Positions 13,344-25,289 of a stretch of DNA of 64,000 nucleotides are shown here, one piece after another. How positions within the stretch are numbered: position 1 is the first letter of the stretch; the number at the start of each line of letters is the position of its first letter. Location of the stretch: NCBI GenBank assembly GCA_900660155.1, contig CABFPE010000272.1:31632-95631 (forward strand), written 5' to 3'. A program made the position numbers and the translations under genes. Source of the DNA: Hofstenia miamia (lineage: Eukaryota > Xenacoelomorpha > Acoela > Hofsteniidae). Under the pieces are notes generated by a model. It saw only the letters and a list, made by a program, of their open reading frames with translations, had not been told where the DNA came from and did not search any database.

Positions 13344-14734
13344 TGTAACATAATTCAGAATCATGTGTGGTCAAATTAAGAGAAACAAAGGAAAGAAAGA
13401 AGACTGAATTTTGATATAAATATTAATTGTAAAAACACATGATTATGATTAGTTAATTATTTGTACAATTTATAAGCAGTAATTTTTCTATTAATTAATT
13501 GGCAGTACAAAATGATATTTGACAATTGGAAAGAAGGCAAAGTCGCAAAATGCTAATTAATGCTGACATGCGCAAGGCAGCAGACGAAACATAATCAAGG
13601 ATTAATAAATTGTCAACAACTCAGCAATAACAGGTACTAGCCAAATATTTGAGTGTTTAAACAAATTTTAGTATAAAAACTGTGCAATATTATATTTTGT
13701 TGATGGCCGAAATTTATCAGATTTACTTCGTGTTCTTTTGTCAGGTTTCTTTATTAATTAAATGGAAAGCTAAAAACATTTGAGCACTAGGGTATTTGAG
13801 GCAGTGGTCCAAGACTTCGTTTAAAGGGAGATAATTCATAATGGCTGAGCACTTAGTAATGAATTGTTTATTGCTATTCAAAAAGCTGTGCAATCAGCAC
13901 ATTAAACAATAATGATTTACTAGCGCCATTCCCAAGGTTGTGCTGTGGCTGGTAGCTGTTGGTCTGCTGATGTGCTCATAAATTAGGTGTAATGATAGGG
14001 ATTTTTCTCCGTTATAGCTTTTCTATCAGTCATTCATTTTATTACCTTATTATATTTACATTATCCCTCTTAGGAGAATTTACATTTTGTTTGTATTGGA
14101 AGTTTTTCAATGGTATTACATTGTATTTAATTCATAGTTGACCCACGAACCTAATTCCTATGTTTATGCTGACCACTTTGATTGTTCACATGTATAATAG
14201 GGTATTAGCATATATATATTTATCTGTAGGGAAGGCATGATAATAAGCTAATGCATTCAGGTTGTTAATCTCCTTTATTTTACAACATCCTTAATAACAA
14301 GAACAATCAACGCAATGAATTAATAGGTTATCCACACATTGTCACAATTTCATTATCACACAAAATTTCATGCACTGAGTCCTCATGGCGGTGATTGGTG
14401 TTTCTTTTGATGCAAAAGTGTTCATTGGAGATTATAGTTACATCATAGTTCTTCAATTCATCTTTGTGTTGTGCCTCAGGTCAGGTGTGTAACCCTGTAC
14501 TTTGTACCAACCATCTCCTGTCTTGAACCTAAATTACTGTTGTTACTTCTAGTGTCAATTATAGTTGTTGCTTAGATATTAGACTAAAAGTTAAATAACT
14601 ACAATTAAGAACAAAAGAATAGAGATGGAATTTGGAATCTGTCACCTACCTTACTCAGTAAAAATAGGAAATATTCAAAGTAGCTCCTAAATTACACTTA
14701 AGTTTACTAGTTGGAAGGTTGTCAAGATTCTACA
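13344..14734 (+). repeat. Solo LTR-like insertion (type B)
   Basis: The segment begins TGTAACATAATTCAG and ends GTTGTCAAGATTCTACA, with TG...CA ends. It is homologous over its whole length to 16935-18253. It splits the third coding region: the parts on either side align with adjoining parts of the minus-strand copy near 42560. No convincing target duplication is visible here, and a few codons of the target seem not to be represented, so rearrangement at insertion is likely. Confidence 0.65.
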
Positions 14735-15703
14735 ATAGGCCTAGCTACAGCACCAACTACAGAAGGCCCATATCCACACATTGACAGGCAAATAGAAACA
14801 AAAATTCTAATCTGCACACTGCCAGAAACTATTGCAATACCAATGGTCCTCCCACGATGGAGATTACCAAAAGAAGTTAAAGTGGCAGAAACATTCCTCC
14901 ATGAGTACAAGTCATACATAAACACAGAAAGAAAAGCAAAAGCCATGGTAGAACAAGATGACTACAAAAGATGGAAGGAGATAATGTTAAGAAATGACAA
15001 TAGAGAGAGGGTCTACATTGAAGGCACATTAATGCCAGATCAACTTTACACACAAGGAAGACCCATTAACATACAGTTGCAGGATCTAAAAAAGAAATAG
15101 AAGAACGGAATCCAAGAGCTATAATGCTATTCTCCAGAGTAAACAATATCATATGAACAGACATCTGGGAAAGAAAGTACCACTATTATGATGTCATGAA
15201 GAGAGTAGAAATCATCACAATGATGCAGATCAACAAGAATGATCCTAATATTATAACTGAGAAAGAAGTAAGATACAACATCACTTTCTTTTACAAAGAT
15301 GTGTCAAATACCCAGAGTCTATGAAAAGTATTTATGTTCTTCTATCCTGACAACCAAATTAGGGAAGATCTACCCCACATTAGCAGGGCTGATGCACAAA
15401 TGACACTGATGATAGGAATCAATGGAATACAATTGTACCACAAGTACTACAAAATATTCTCACAGAAGATCAATGAATTAAGAGAAATCATGCTGATAGT
15501 GGAGGATATTCGAGAAACATGATTCCTGAAATACGCCAATACAGTAACAATGGAAAGAGAAGCAGTCCTTAAGATGACAAAACAAACCAAATTTGAAAAG
15601 ACCACGTGGGCTAATCAACAGGCTGAGTCAATAATTCAAAAAGCAGATGCCTTGGTACATGGAGAGCAAGCTGTGCTGAAAATAAAGCAAGTTGAGGAGG
15701 GCA
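14735..15703 (+). mobile_element. 3' end of the Gypsy-like third coding region with polypurine tract (fossil)
   Basis: The reading resumes after the type B insertion with IGLATAPTTEGPYPHI and continues through RWRLPKEVKV, a PRAIMLFS block and the FFYPDNQIREDL block, to about 15700. A purine-rich tract (GAGGAGGGCA) immediately precedes the LTR at 15704, as expected for a plus-strand primer. The PRAI(I/M)LFSGVND-like block, clearer in the minus copy, weakly recalls the GxND block of SGNH hydrolases. The copy is broken in a few places. Confidence 0.7.
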
Positions 15704-15974
15704 TGTAGCATCATCCACATAAATCTAAAATAAGCTGCAAAACATCAAGCAGAAAGGATTAAGATCAAAGAAGAGATGATTAAAAATATTGTAATCAAAT
15801 CAATTATAGAATTATTTAAGATTTATTTGTATTATGCAACCAAGAAACAATATGTGTCAAAAAGAGATATTTGTATCTGTCAATAAAAATACTTTTTGAC
15901 TAAATGACACTTTCATTATTTTCAGCCTCCATTTTGGCAGAAGTTTAAGTTTGAATCAACAGGTACTTTTCTGG
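15704..15974 (+). repeat. Partial 3' LTR (type A), plus orientation
   Basis: It starts TGTAGCATCATCCA right after the polypurine tract. About 270 bp are present. Then homology switches to a related LTR in the opposite orientation, so the 3' LTR is incomplete. Confidence 0.75.
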
Positions 15975-18323
15975 ATTTTCTATTAACTTGTATTAACTTC
16001 AATTAATCCAATGTTGTTTAGGTATTACATTGTTGCAGTTTTCTTACCATGACTTCACTCTGGCCTCTGGCTGAATCTGATCTCCAAATCCATTGTTGGT
16101 TGAATTATCCCAAGTCTTAGCTCAATGAAGTAATTTATGTGTTCCCTATCCTAACTCAGTGCAACCCTCAAGGCTGGATATAACTGAATTAAACTCAATT
16201 TGTAATGTGTAATTTTGTACTTCACAACCTGGCAATGACACTAGCTGCTTAATAAATATTACTTCAGCCATTACCAAAAATTATTGGATTTAATTAATTA
16301 AAATAAAAAAAGTAAATAGTTACTTGCTGATTCCTACCTTACATTTAGATAACAATACATGCTTGGTCTATTTATTGGTCTAGTTATAGGTCACCTAATT
16401 AGTCAAGATAATGTAATATAAATATAACCTACATCAGGCTAACTAGCCTTATCTCTGAAAGTAAATTATTTGATACATGTGAATGAATAAATCAATAGTC
16501 AGCTAAATTGAGAAAAACTCCTATTCATACCCCTAACATAAATGAAGGTTCATGGCTTGGATCAAGGACCCTCAAATTTCTCCTGATGTGTCCCCAAGCC
16601 ACTACTAATGCATCTACTGTTTAGCTCAACATGATTTATAAATAAGCAAACCAAATGAAATCTAAAGATAAGATTTTCAAAGAATTTACTTCAACAGTTT
16701 CCAAAATGATTTTCACTCTATTTATAGTTAAATTCAAAGAAGTACCAGTTGTTTGAAATTTGAATTCTATTCTGCCAAAAATGGCTAAAAATAATGGAAG
16801 CATTATTGCTCCCTTCATTTTGTCAAATTATTCATTGACAAGTAATAATTTGCTATATTGTTTCTTAGTTGCATATTACAAACCTAATGATGATAATTAA
16901 ATTTAAATTGTTTTTAATCACTAAATAATAATTTTGTAATGTAATCCAATCATGTGTGGTCAAGTTGAGAAAAATAGATGAAAGAACTAAGACTGAACTT
17001 TGATATAAATATTAATTGTACAACACATGATTATGATTAGTTAATTATTTGTAAAATGATAATGTGGTATTTTTTCATATTAATTAATTTGGCAGTATAT
17101 TTGACAAAAGGTGAAAGGCTGATTTTGCAAATGCTAATTAATGCTGATGTGTGTAATAGGCAGACAAAGGATAATCAGAGAATTGGAAATTGTCAACAAC
17201 TTAGATTAACAGGTACTAGCCAAATATTTGAATGTTTATTATTTTCTGAGTATAAAAATCATACAATTTATTATTTTGGTGAGGACGTTAATTCATTGGA
17301 TTTACTTTGCTTTTCTTTGTCAGGTTATTTTATTAATTGTCATGGAAAGCTAAATGTTCGAGCACTAGGGTATTTGAGATGGTGGTTCACGACTTCATTT
17401 AACAGGAGCTTTGTAACAGCTTTGCACCAACATTAATTTGTTTGCCATTCAAATGGCTGTGTGGCTGACAGCTGGTGCTTACCCAATGTGCTCATAAGTT
17501 AGGTATAAGGATAGGGGTTTTTATTTGTATTAGCTTTCCTATCATTCATTGTTCATGTTATTACATTATGATCTTTCAATTAGCCCTCATTGGAAATTAC
17601 AGCACTTGTTTGTATTATCTTGTATTAGTTTTATTATGTATAATTGCAAGTAGACGACCTAAGCACTTTTCCTTTCTTGTTATGACCACATTGGTTGTTC
17701 ATATGTATCTTATGTTGACATATAGTTATTTATATGTAAGGATATTACATGTAAGGAAGTATAACAAGCTAATGCACCCTGGTTGCAAATTCCCTGTACA
17801 GTACAAATTTGTTGATAACAAGAACAATCAATGCACTAAATTAATAAGTTATCACACACTGTCACTATCATATCCTCACAAACTGTTTCACTGCACTGAG
17901 TCACTGGCATTGCAGTTGGTGTCTTTCTTGATGTTCAAGTGTCTGCTGGAGTTAATCATTATATTGTAATTCTTCTATTCCTCTTTGTGCTTTGCTTCAG
18001 GTCAGGTCTATGACCCTGTACTTTGTACCATCTATCTCTTGTCTTGTATCTAAAAGTACAGTTGTTAGTTTTCTTACCAATGCTGGTTGAGCAGATATTA
18101 TCTTAATTAAACCGCAACTCAAAGTTAGAATGAAAGAAGAGAGATGGAAAGTTGGAATCTGTCACCTACCATACTATTCAAGGAGGGAAAAATGGTATAG
18201 CAGCTCCTAAATTGAGTTAAGCTTATTAGTTGGAAGGTTGTCAAGATTCTACAATTTGATCTTAGTTCTGACTAATCCTCTGATCTTCTCTTCTTAGCAG
18301 CATTATGCTTTGGATTATGCTAC
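15975..18323 (-). repeat. Type A2 LTR, minus orientation, carrying a nested type B LTR
   Basis: In reverse complement this matches the minus-oriented LTRs at 19491-20645 and 21202-22329, and a remnant at 46238-46710. Shared landmarks are a block near 16090 resembling 19700 and 21410, the CACTACTAA block near 16600, and a GGATTATGCTAC end near 18311-18322. It is split by the type B LTR at 16935-18253. The first part is joined head-on to the plus-oriented partial LTR at 15704. Confidence 0.7.
16935..18253 (+). repeat. Solo type B LTR with 4-bp target duplication
   Basis: It begins TGTAATGTAATCC and ends GATTCTACA. It is flanked by ATTT on both sides (16931-16934 and 18254-18257), a 4-bp target duplication of the size used by Ty3/Gypsy integrases. 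It is homologous to 13344-14734. It lies inside the type A2 LTR, so it inserted later. Open stretches within it are not conserved as coding between the two copies. Confidence 0.8.
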
Positions 18324-19490
18324 TTTAAATGATGAAAGGGTGTTACACTTTCAAAATTTAAAAGAGCAACTTCTGATATTGAACAAGTTAAATTTGACAA
18401 AAATGCTAAATTTCTAACTATAGGAAATGATAATAATATGCACACACCCATGAACAATCTTAATAGTGTGTGTTCAAAGAAGAATTCAGACTTAAAGTGA
18501 ATGAGGATGAAATAGGCAAAAAATAATGCCACAAAGATTAAAATAAATTGAAATATGACCCTGAAATATGGGATATTAATCTATTAACTGAATTTAGGAA
18601 GTATGAAATCAATGATAGCAAACACATCACTGAAAAACAGAAGCAAGTTCAAAGGAGAACACCATTGTCCAACCATGAATTCCCAGGTGAGTAGACAGAA
18701 ACACTACACTGCACAATCCAAAAAGGAGAGGGTGAAGAAGAACACTGTCATCCAAATGTCAAATACCAGACAGCAGAGTAAACCAATGACATCCACAAAC
18801 AGGTGAAGAAGAATGCAGCACCAAATATCCAAATAACCATTCTCAATTCAGCAAACTACACCTAAAACATCCAGAGTGATGTCAAGACAATCATCAAGTT
18901 TGCTAGAGAGAGAAAATAGAATGACTAAAATTGTGAAGATACACCCATGCTTCATAGTGACAAGAAAAATATGCCAGGTCTTACAACAACCTCTCCCCAG
19001 AAACTAATGGAAACACAAATGTGCAATGACAAAGAAAATGACAGCTCAACAGTCCTAATCATGTTAGACAAAAGCCATCATCCCATGTGCAATACAACTA
19101 TTTCATATCCAAGATAAATGAATAAAAAGTTAAATCAGACATACTTTCACAGAACTAACCACACAAGATTTGATGATCAGCTGACATTAAACAATGTGCA
19201 AAGAATAATGGCATACAGGGAGAAATTAATTAACATATGTGAACAGGGCAATCTAGATCAAAAAATTTCCTAGTGATAAATTTTATAATACCAAATGAGT
19301 TACACAATAAAAACTTGGAAAAGACAATTGAAGAAAGTTTGTGAATGGTGAAAGAGCAAAAAGTGAAACTAGTGCTGAAAGGACAAAAATATGATAAGAA
19401 ACTGCCAGAGTTCCTTAAAATCCTAACAAACAAATTAGATAATGTGTTCATAATAGGGTAGAAACAAAAGGAACAAAGACTGCCTGGTTT
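18324..19490 (+). mobile_element. Older Gypsy-like copy: pol end and start of third coding region (fossil)
   Basis: The plus strand begins with a VLHFQNLKRA block, the same pol end as at 7820. It then gives the acidic N-terminal part and a degraded version of the third coding region, ending in a LPEFLKILTNKLDNVFI stretch that corresponds to 8950-9030. It is heavily broken. At 19491 a solo LTR interrupts it. Confidence 0.7.
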
Positions 19491-20645
19491 TGTAACATCC
19501 TCCACCTAGCTTGTTACGCCGTGTTTAATCACTGCTAAGGGATGCTTAGTAAACTGCGGGTGAGGTGTTACCCATTTGTTGATCCATCAAACTTTTCGTT
19601 CTTATTAACTAGTTATGTTAATTAAGTACTTGGGTATTAACCATCACTGTTTAGGTGACTGGGCAGTATGATGTTTCCTCTTCAGTTGTTCCATGGGCTC
19701 CTGCCCGAAGCCGATCTCCACAACACAGCTCCTCCTCTTCTGCAACGATGGTTGAGTCCACATCACCATCTCAGCTCAACTGGGATTAATTATGTATGCC
19801 CTACGTTAGCTCGGTGTGTGCACTCAAGTAAAGTTGTAACTGACTTAAACTCAGAGTTGTAAAGTGTTTGTTGTTTTTATTTAATAAAGCAACCGGGCAT
19901 TGACACTAACTGCATGTAATAATATAACTAACATAGCCATTACCGTAAAACTATCGGCTTAATTATACAGATAACAAACTTGCAGTTTCCTATACCTACA
20001 TTTAATAGTATTACATGTGAGGTCATTTATTGAGTCAATTATAGTCGAGTCTCCTACATTTAAGAATATATAAATATCCCTAAGTGTCGACTATCCAGTC
20101 GTTTCAGGCATTGATTATTTCTTACATGTGTTGATCGATAGTCAGACTAGGCAAGAATCGAAAAACTCCTAACCATAACATAGGTGCACTTTCGTGACTG
20201 GCACAAAGACCCTAGAATCGATCCCGTGATGGATTCCAGCCACTACTAAACACAACTTGCCTAGCTGCACATTTAGTTAAATAATCAAACCAGATAAAGT
20301 AGAAATGAAAATTAAATAAACTCCGAAGAATTTATTGTTCATCAAAATTATGGTTGAATCAAAGCTATTTATAAAATTTCTACAAAAAGTACCTGCCGAT
20401 TTTAAAATTCAAATGATTCGTCTGCCAATATGGCTGTTCATACGTAAGCGTTAGTTTGCTCAATTTAATTTGTCAATTACCTCTTGATCGGCTAACAAGT
20501 TTCTTATTTTGACCAATATTAAATCTTAGTTGCATTTTACAAAAATAAACTAAAGTTCATTAACTAAATTTTTTACAATTAATTTCAATTGATAATCATT
20601 CGACGTTATTCAGCTTTTAGTTGCCTTTTTTTGGATGATGCTACA
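19491..20645 (-). repeat. Solo type A LTR, 1155 bp, with 4-bp target duplication
   Basis: Read on the minus strand it starts TGTAGCATCATCCAAA at 20645 and ends GGTGGAGGATGTTACA at 19491. The ends form an imperfect inverted repeat of about 14 bp. It is flanked by GTTT on both sides (19487-19490 and 20646-20649). The coding sequence interrupted at 19490 resumes at 20646 with an ITIDL block, as in the uninterrupted copies near 9120. Confidence 0.85.
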
Positions 20646-21201
20646 GTTTAATCACTATTGATCTACAACTAGATACATTCACACTGTTGACTTTTATTAA
20701 CCAATGTGAACACTAGAAATCACATGAAACAACAATAAATTAGAAGATGTAGCAAACTTTAACATCAAATACAGTCTAAACCAACACCTGGGGTACTGGA
20801 AGGATATAAGAATGGACAAGCTGTTACAAGTCAATTGGCCAAGGATCAACATCAAATCCCTTACAAAAATACCACCAAACAGTTGAGAGAGCATTACAAG
20901 AAATAAAAAGAGCATATGAAATTGAATCAACAAAAGATTTTAAAAAATCTGTTATTCAAAGAGAAGAATGCACCAGAAGTAAAGCCAGAACATCTATATG
21001 GATAGTAGTGATTGTGATAACAGCAAATGAGAAAATTGTAATGCCAATGATGAGAAAGGAAAGAAGAACAATAGGTAAACTAAGAAACACAAATTATGAC
21101 TCTCACCAATAAAATTAGGTATGAAAAACAGGATACTGGCAGACATGAAAATAAAATGGATGTCACCAATAAAAAAGCTGATGCAAATATATGAAAAATA
21201 T
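20646..21201 (+). mobile_element. Gypsy-like third coding region fragment between two solo LTRs (fossil)
   Basis: This carries the LLFKEKNAPEV block that is also found at 9405-9440 and 12325-12360. It is the continuation of the broken copy at 18324-19490, and it is cut again at 21202. Confidence 0.7.
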
Positions 21202-22329
21202 TGTAATATCCTCTACCAGGCATTAGCACTGTTTTTCTACTGTTATTGTATAATGTTAGCTGTGTTATTGTGGGTAAGGATTTACTTGTTATTACTGCTT
21301 GACTAGTTTCTTCCGTTAACTTATGTAACCTGGAATTAACCATTCACTATTTAGGTGACGAAGCCATGAGGTAATCCCTGCAACAATCTTCTAATGGGCA
21401 TCTGCCCAAAGTAGATCTCCACATCCAGTTTCACCATTCCATCTATTGTTTGAGTGCCACTTCTCAGCTCAATCAATACAGTTTATGTGTACCCTACTTT
21501 AGCTAAGTGCATACTCAAGGCATGGCACAACTCGACTTAAACTCTATTTTGTGAAGGTGTTCTACCTATTTGCAACCTGACTTGTCACTAGTTGTTCATT
21601 AAATATTACATGTAGCCATTACTGAAATATATTGGCTTATTTAATTAAATTCTACTTAAACAACTTCCTAACTTACATTTATAATTTACTACATGTATGG
21701 TCAATTTTTTGGTCATTTATGGTTCATCAATTTGGATCTAAAATAGTATTAATATAACTCCTAGGTTTTGGTCATCCAACTGTTTGCTGACAATTAATTA
21801 TTTAATACATGTAGAAATGAAATGCTAGTTGGCTAATCAAGAGAAAAACCCCTATACCTAACTTATGTGCACTTTCGTGATCTGGCACAGAGACCCTAGA
21901 ATCGTTCCCTGTGATGTATCCAGACCACTACTAAACACTGCTCAATTAGCTCAACATTGTATTAAATAAGCAAACCAATAAATTGAAACAAAATAAGAAT
22001 TCCAAATAAAATTCTTTATCAAACTCTTACAAGGTTTTCAATCTATTTATAGTAATTCTAAAAGAAGTATCTGTAGATTCAAATTTAAACTTTCTGCCAA
22101 GATGGTGGCTGAAAATAATGAAAGCATTGTTTAGTCAAAAAGTATTTTTATCAACAGACACAAATATCTCTTTTTTGACACATGTGGTTTCTTAGTTGCA
22201 TATTACAAATAAATCTGAAATAACACTAATTGATTTGATTACAATACTTTTTAATCAACTTTTATTTGATCTTAATCTCTTTTCTCGACATTTGCAGCTT
22301 ATTTGAGATTTTGTTTGGATGATGCTACA
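21202..22329 (-). repeat. Solo type A LTR, 1128 bp, with 4-bp target duplication
   Basis: On the minus strand it runs from TGTAGCATCATCC at 22329 to GAGGATATTACA at 21202. ATAT flanks both sides (21198-21201 and 22330-22333). It is homologous to 19491-20645 and to 45515-46237. This is a second independent insertion into the same older copy. Confidence 0.85.
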
Positions 22330-22934
22330 ATATTTAATGAGAATAATAATAAGAAAACAGCCACTGGGGAAGCTGAGCATAGTAAAAATAGTGAATAAAA
22401 CTGGAATCTGCCCTACAGAGAATGACATAGTTAGTAATGCAATGAAGAAATACATGTGGGGAGTGACCTTGACTGGAAACTGAGGCAAACAAAAAGACAG
22501 CTATGGTTAACTACAAGAAAACTGATACTCTGAGGTGAAGGGGATACAGTGGATTATGTCAAACCAATGAATGAAAAAATGGTAAACAAGTTAATGAAGA
22601 GGCCTATAAAATGATACATGATGGACTACCTGAAATGCTCCAACAAAAAATGCTAAGAAAATTCACAGATAATAAAAAAACAGGGAGAAACATGCTCTAT
22701 TCAAGTGATTGACAGTAGTAGCATTAAAATTGAGAACACAAAGTAAATTTGACAAGATAAACTTAGAAAAATGGGGAAGTAGAATTCTTAGCAAAATTTC
22801 ATAGATCAACACAGAAGATGAAAGATTACTGGTAGAGACAACAGTAACACAAGTAAGAATGGTTGCCATGTGAAATGCCATACTCTCAATGATTGACATT
22901 GTTATTTGCATTATCATTCAGTATCATTGACAGT
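22330..22934 (+). mobile_element. Gypsy-like third coding region fragment (fossil)
   Basis: It continues the broken copy after the second solo LTR. Recognisable are NKTGICPTEND-like and KKYMWGVTL blocks (compare 12650-12720), then part of the block found at 13000-13180. It fades into AT-rich sequence near 22930. Confidence 0.65.
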
Positions 22935-24520
22935 AGCTGTTTCATTAATTCTGTTGTCAGGGTTGTTACCTCCTAAACTGATAGTCCCTACATGTAACAC
23001 TTAATGCATCTGTAATATATCCCTAAGTATTAATGTAACATCAGTTGGTAGTTGTTGTTATTTATCAGCCAGCTCATATGCCTTTCATGTTGACTAGTGA
23101 CTAGTTGTTTTCATGTTTGTACATATTGTAAATATGTATTGTATATAAGACACCCAAGCATCTGAAATAGAGAAATAGTTTAACAATGCTCTTTTGTTCA
23201 CTAGAATCATGGTTGCTCTAGTATATGTTCACCTCAGCAACCTTCTGCTTCAACACTATGTCCTATGGCAAAGTTCTCTCTAGATTCAACCCAGTGATTC
23301 TACATTAATAGCAGTTAACAATCATTTGTTTAGGTTCTCCACACACTGCTAGTTTAATGGCTTATGCAGACCTGATATCTTAGCAGATGAATCACTCTCA
23401 TAGAACTCTCAGTAAAATCTGCAGTTCACTCATATAGTTAATCATGAAATATTAATTCTCACTGAACTAATATATTTGTAATAACAGTTCCAGTATAAAT
23501 GAGTAATTTATTCATTAGTTTTAGTCAAACAAGTAACCATTTATTAATAATGTAATATTTAATTAATATATAACTGCATCTCTCTTCTTTGAACATAGGC
23601 AAAGACAAGTTCTTTCTTTGAAAAGATTAAGCATTAGAGTTATGCTCAATTGAATTATTAAATATTTAGTGATTAATAGCTAATTCCAACTTCAGATAAG
23701 GTTTAGAAAATCTATTTTGATAGAAAGCATTCCTTCATAGCTTTGACTAAATAGGCAGTAATATTTTAAAAAACTACTCAGATAATTTAATAAATATATC
23801 AATTGATTTTATTAGGCATCCTCAACTTCCATCAGCAACTTCACCACCACCAGTGCCACATAAAAATTCAGCTAAGTTGCATTATCCTCAAGTCCAATTA
23901 ATTAAGTAAAGTTAAAGAACAACTAAGCTTTTGGTAAAAATTTATGGTTAATGACCCTTCTGACAATTTAGTAATTCATTATAACAATATCTGGTATACC
24001 ATGCTAAACTAAAATTATTTACAGGTCTTTTAAATTAAAATTCCCTCTAATCTGATTATAGATATTAATTCAAATTTCTGATTTCTGTTTGGGTTCATAT
24101 CAGTCAAAAGCTAGGGATTGACTTTGAGCTGAACTTATTTTTTGTGTACATTTTTGGACCTGTATTTATAAAAGTTGATCAATAATAAATGTTGTATAAA
24201 TAAAATCAATAAAAAAAATTCTAATAACTACAGGTGCTGTAACCTCTGTTTCATAGAATACCAATACTTAAGGAGACCATCTATTTAATATTTAAGAATT
24301 TGATATTTAACACTGTTCTCTTAGTTATTTTGCTTTTTAATTTCATTGGAAGCTAATTATAACTTCTTTACAACAACTGTAGTTAAGTACAAACAAAATT
24401 GAAGGACAATTTAATGAGATAAAACCTTTGTTTTGAAATATATGTTTTCTAAACAAAGCAAGAAAACTAGTTACAAAAGAATGCTGTAAAGAATTTTTTA
24501 AAAATAGACTTCATTACCCC
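22935..24520. other. AT-rich stretch, perhaps a further LTR, no gene recognised
   Basis: At about 22963 the sequence reads TGTTACCTCCTAAACTG, and a GTATATAAGACACC TATA-like site follows near 23141. This would fit an LTR of another type, but I cannot find its other end or a target duplication. No coding region is supported. Confidence 0.3.
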
Positions 24521-25250
24521 TTGACAGCAAACTTCCTTTAGAAGTAAAATTTAAATATAATAATAACATTGAAATCTATGAAATATGTGAAGGTATGCCT
24601 GTAATAGCTAACAATAATATGAAAGATCAACAGATATTTAATGCCATGGAATTTAAAATAGATGAAATATACAATGAATACATTACATTAAATAATGACT
24701 TAAAATTTACTATTGATGATTTCAGAAAGAATTTTATTCCCTCATTTTGTCTAACAGTTTAAAAATTTCAAGGATGTGACATCAATTAACCTTATAATAT
24801 ATATGATGAAAATGTGATGGATAAAAAAGAAGTATATACTGCTTTACCTAGAACAACAAAATTTGCATATATTTACTTAAACCCTTCACATATACATAAA
24901 GTATTTAAAAATTGTCCAATTGCTAATTTTGAATTATGTAATGCTAAGTTTAATAATGATTATAAAGAAGGAAAGATATATAAAGTAGAATTTAAAAATT
25001 TAAGTAATATTTACAGTGGATCAACTTTTAATAGTCTGGAAACAAGGCTTACTTGGAACTTGAGTTCAAAAGATAGTCACATAAATAAATATTATACAAA
25101 ACTTAATACAGTTCAGGGAAACTTTAAAAGTAAATATAAATGAAAAATTTCTTTGATTATTGATGATACATCAAAAGTTAAAAAATGCTCAAAGAGATTG
25201 AAAAATGATATATCAAAGATTTTGCAAATAAATATCAAGAGAATCTTTTA
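24521..25250 (+). mobile_element. Fossil of a helicase plus GIY-YIG nuclease protein
   Basis: Plus-strand translation from about 24525 gives a GMPVIANNN block and a later FIPSFCLTV stretch followed by KFQGCDI. These match the C-terminal half of Pif1/RecD-like superfamily 1 helicases, which carry a TxxKxQG motif. A VYTALPRTTKF block follows, the YxALSR element of such helicases. Within the same product, at about 24985-25060, IYKVEFKNLSNIYSGSTFNS resembles a GIY-YIG nuclease domain. The arrangement suggests a virus-like or large mobile-element protein. The family is not determined. The remnant is broken, lacks its N-terminal half here, and abuts a Gypsy-like fragment near 25290. Confidence 0.55.
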
Positions 25251-25289
25251 AGTGTACAACACAATAAAACAGTTGAAAACAAAAGCCAA

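Noticed and set aside
17056-17969. Open frames of 126 and 164 codons
   Set aside because: They lie inside a type B LTR and are not kept open in the other copy at 13344-14734.
22960-23900. A further full LTR
   Set aside because: Only a TGTTACCTCC start and a TATA-like site are seen. The other end and a target duplication were not found, so it is left as unresolved.
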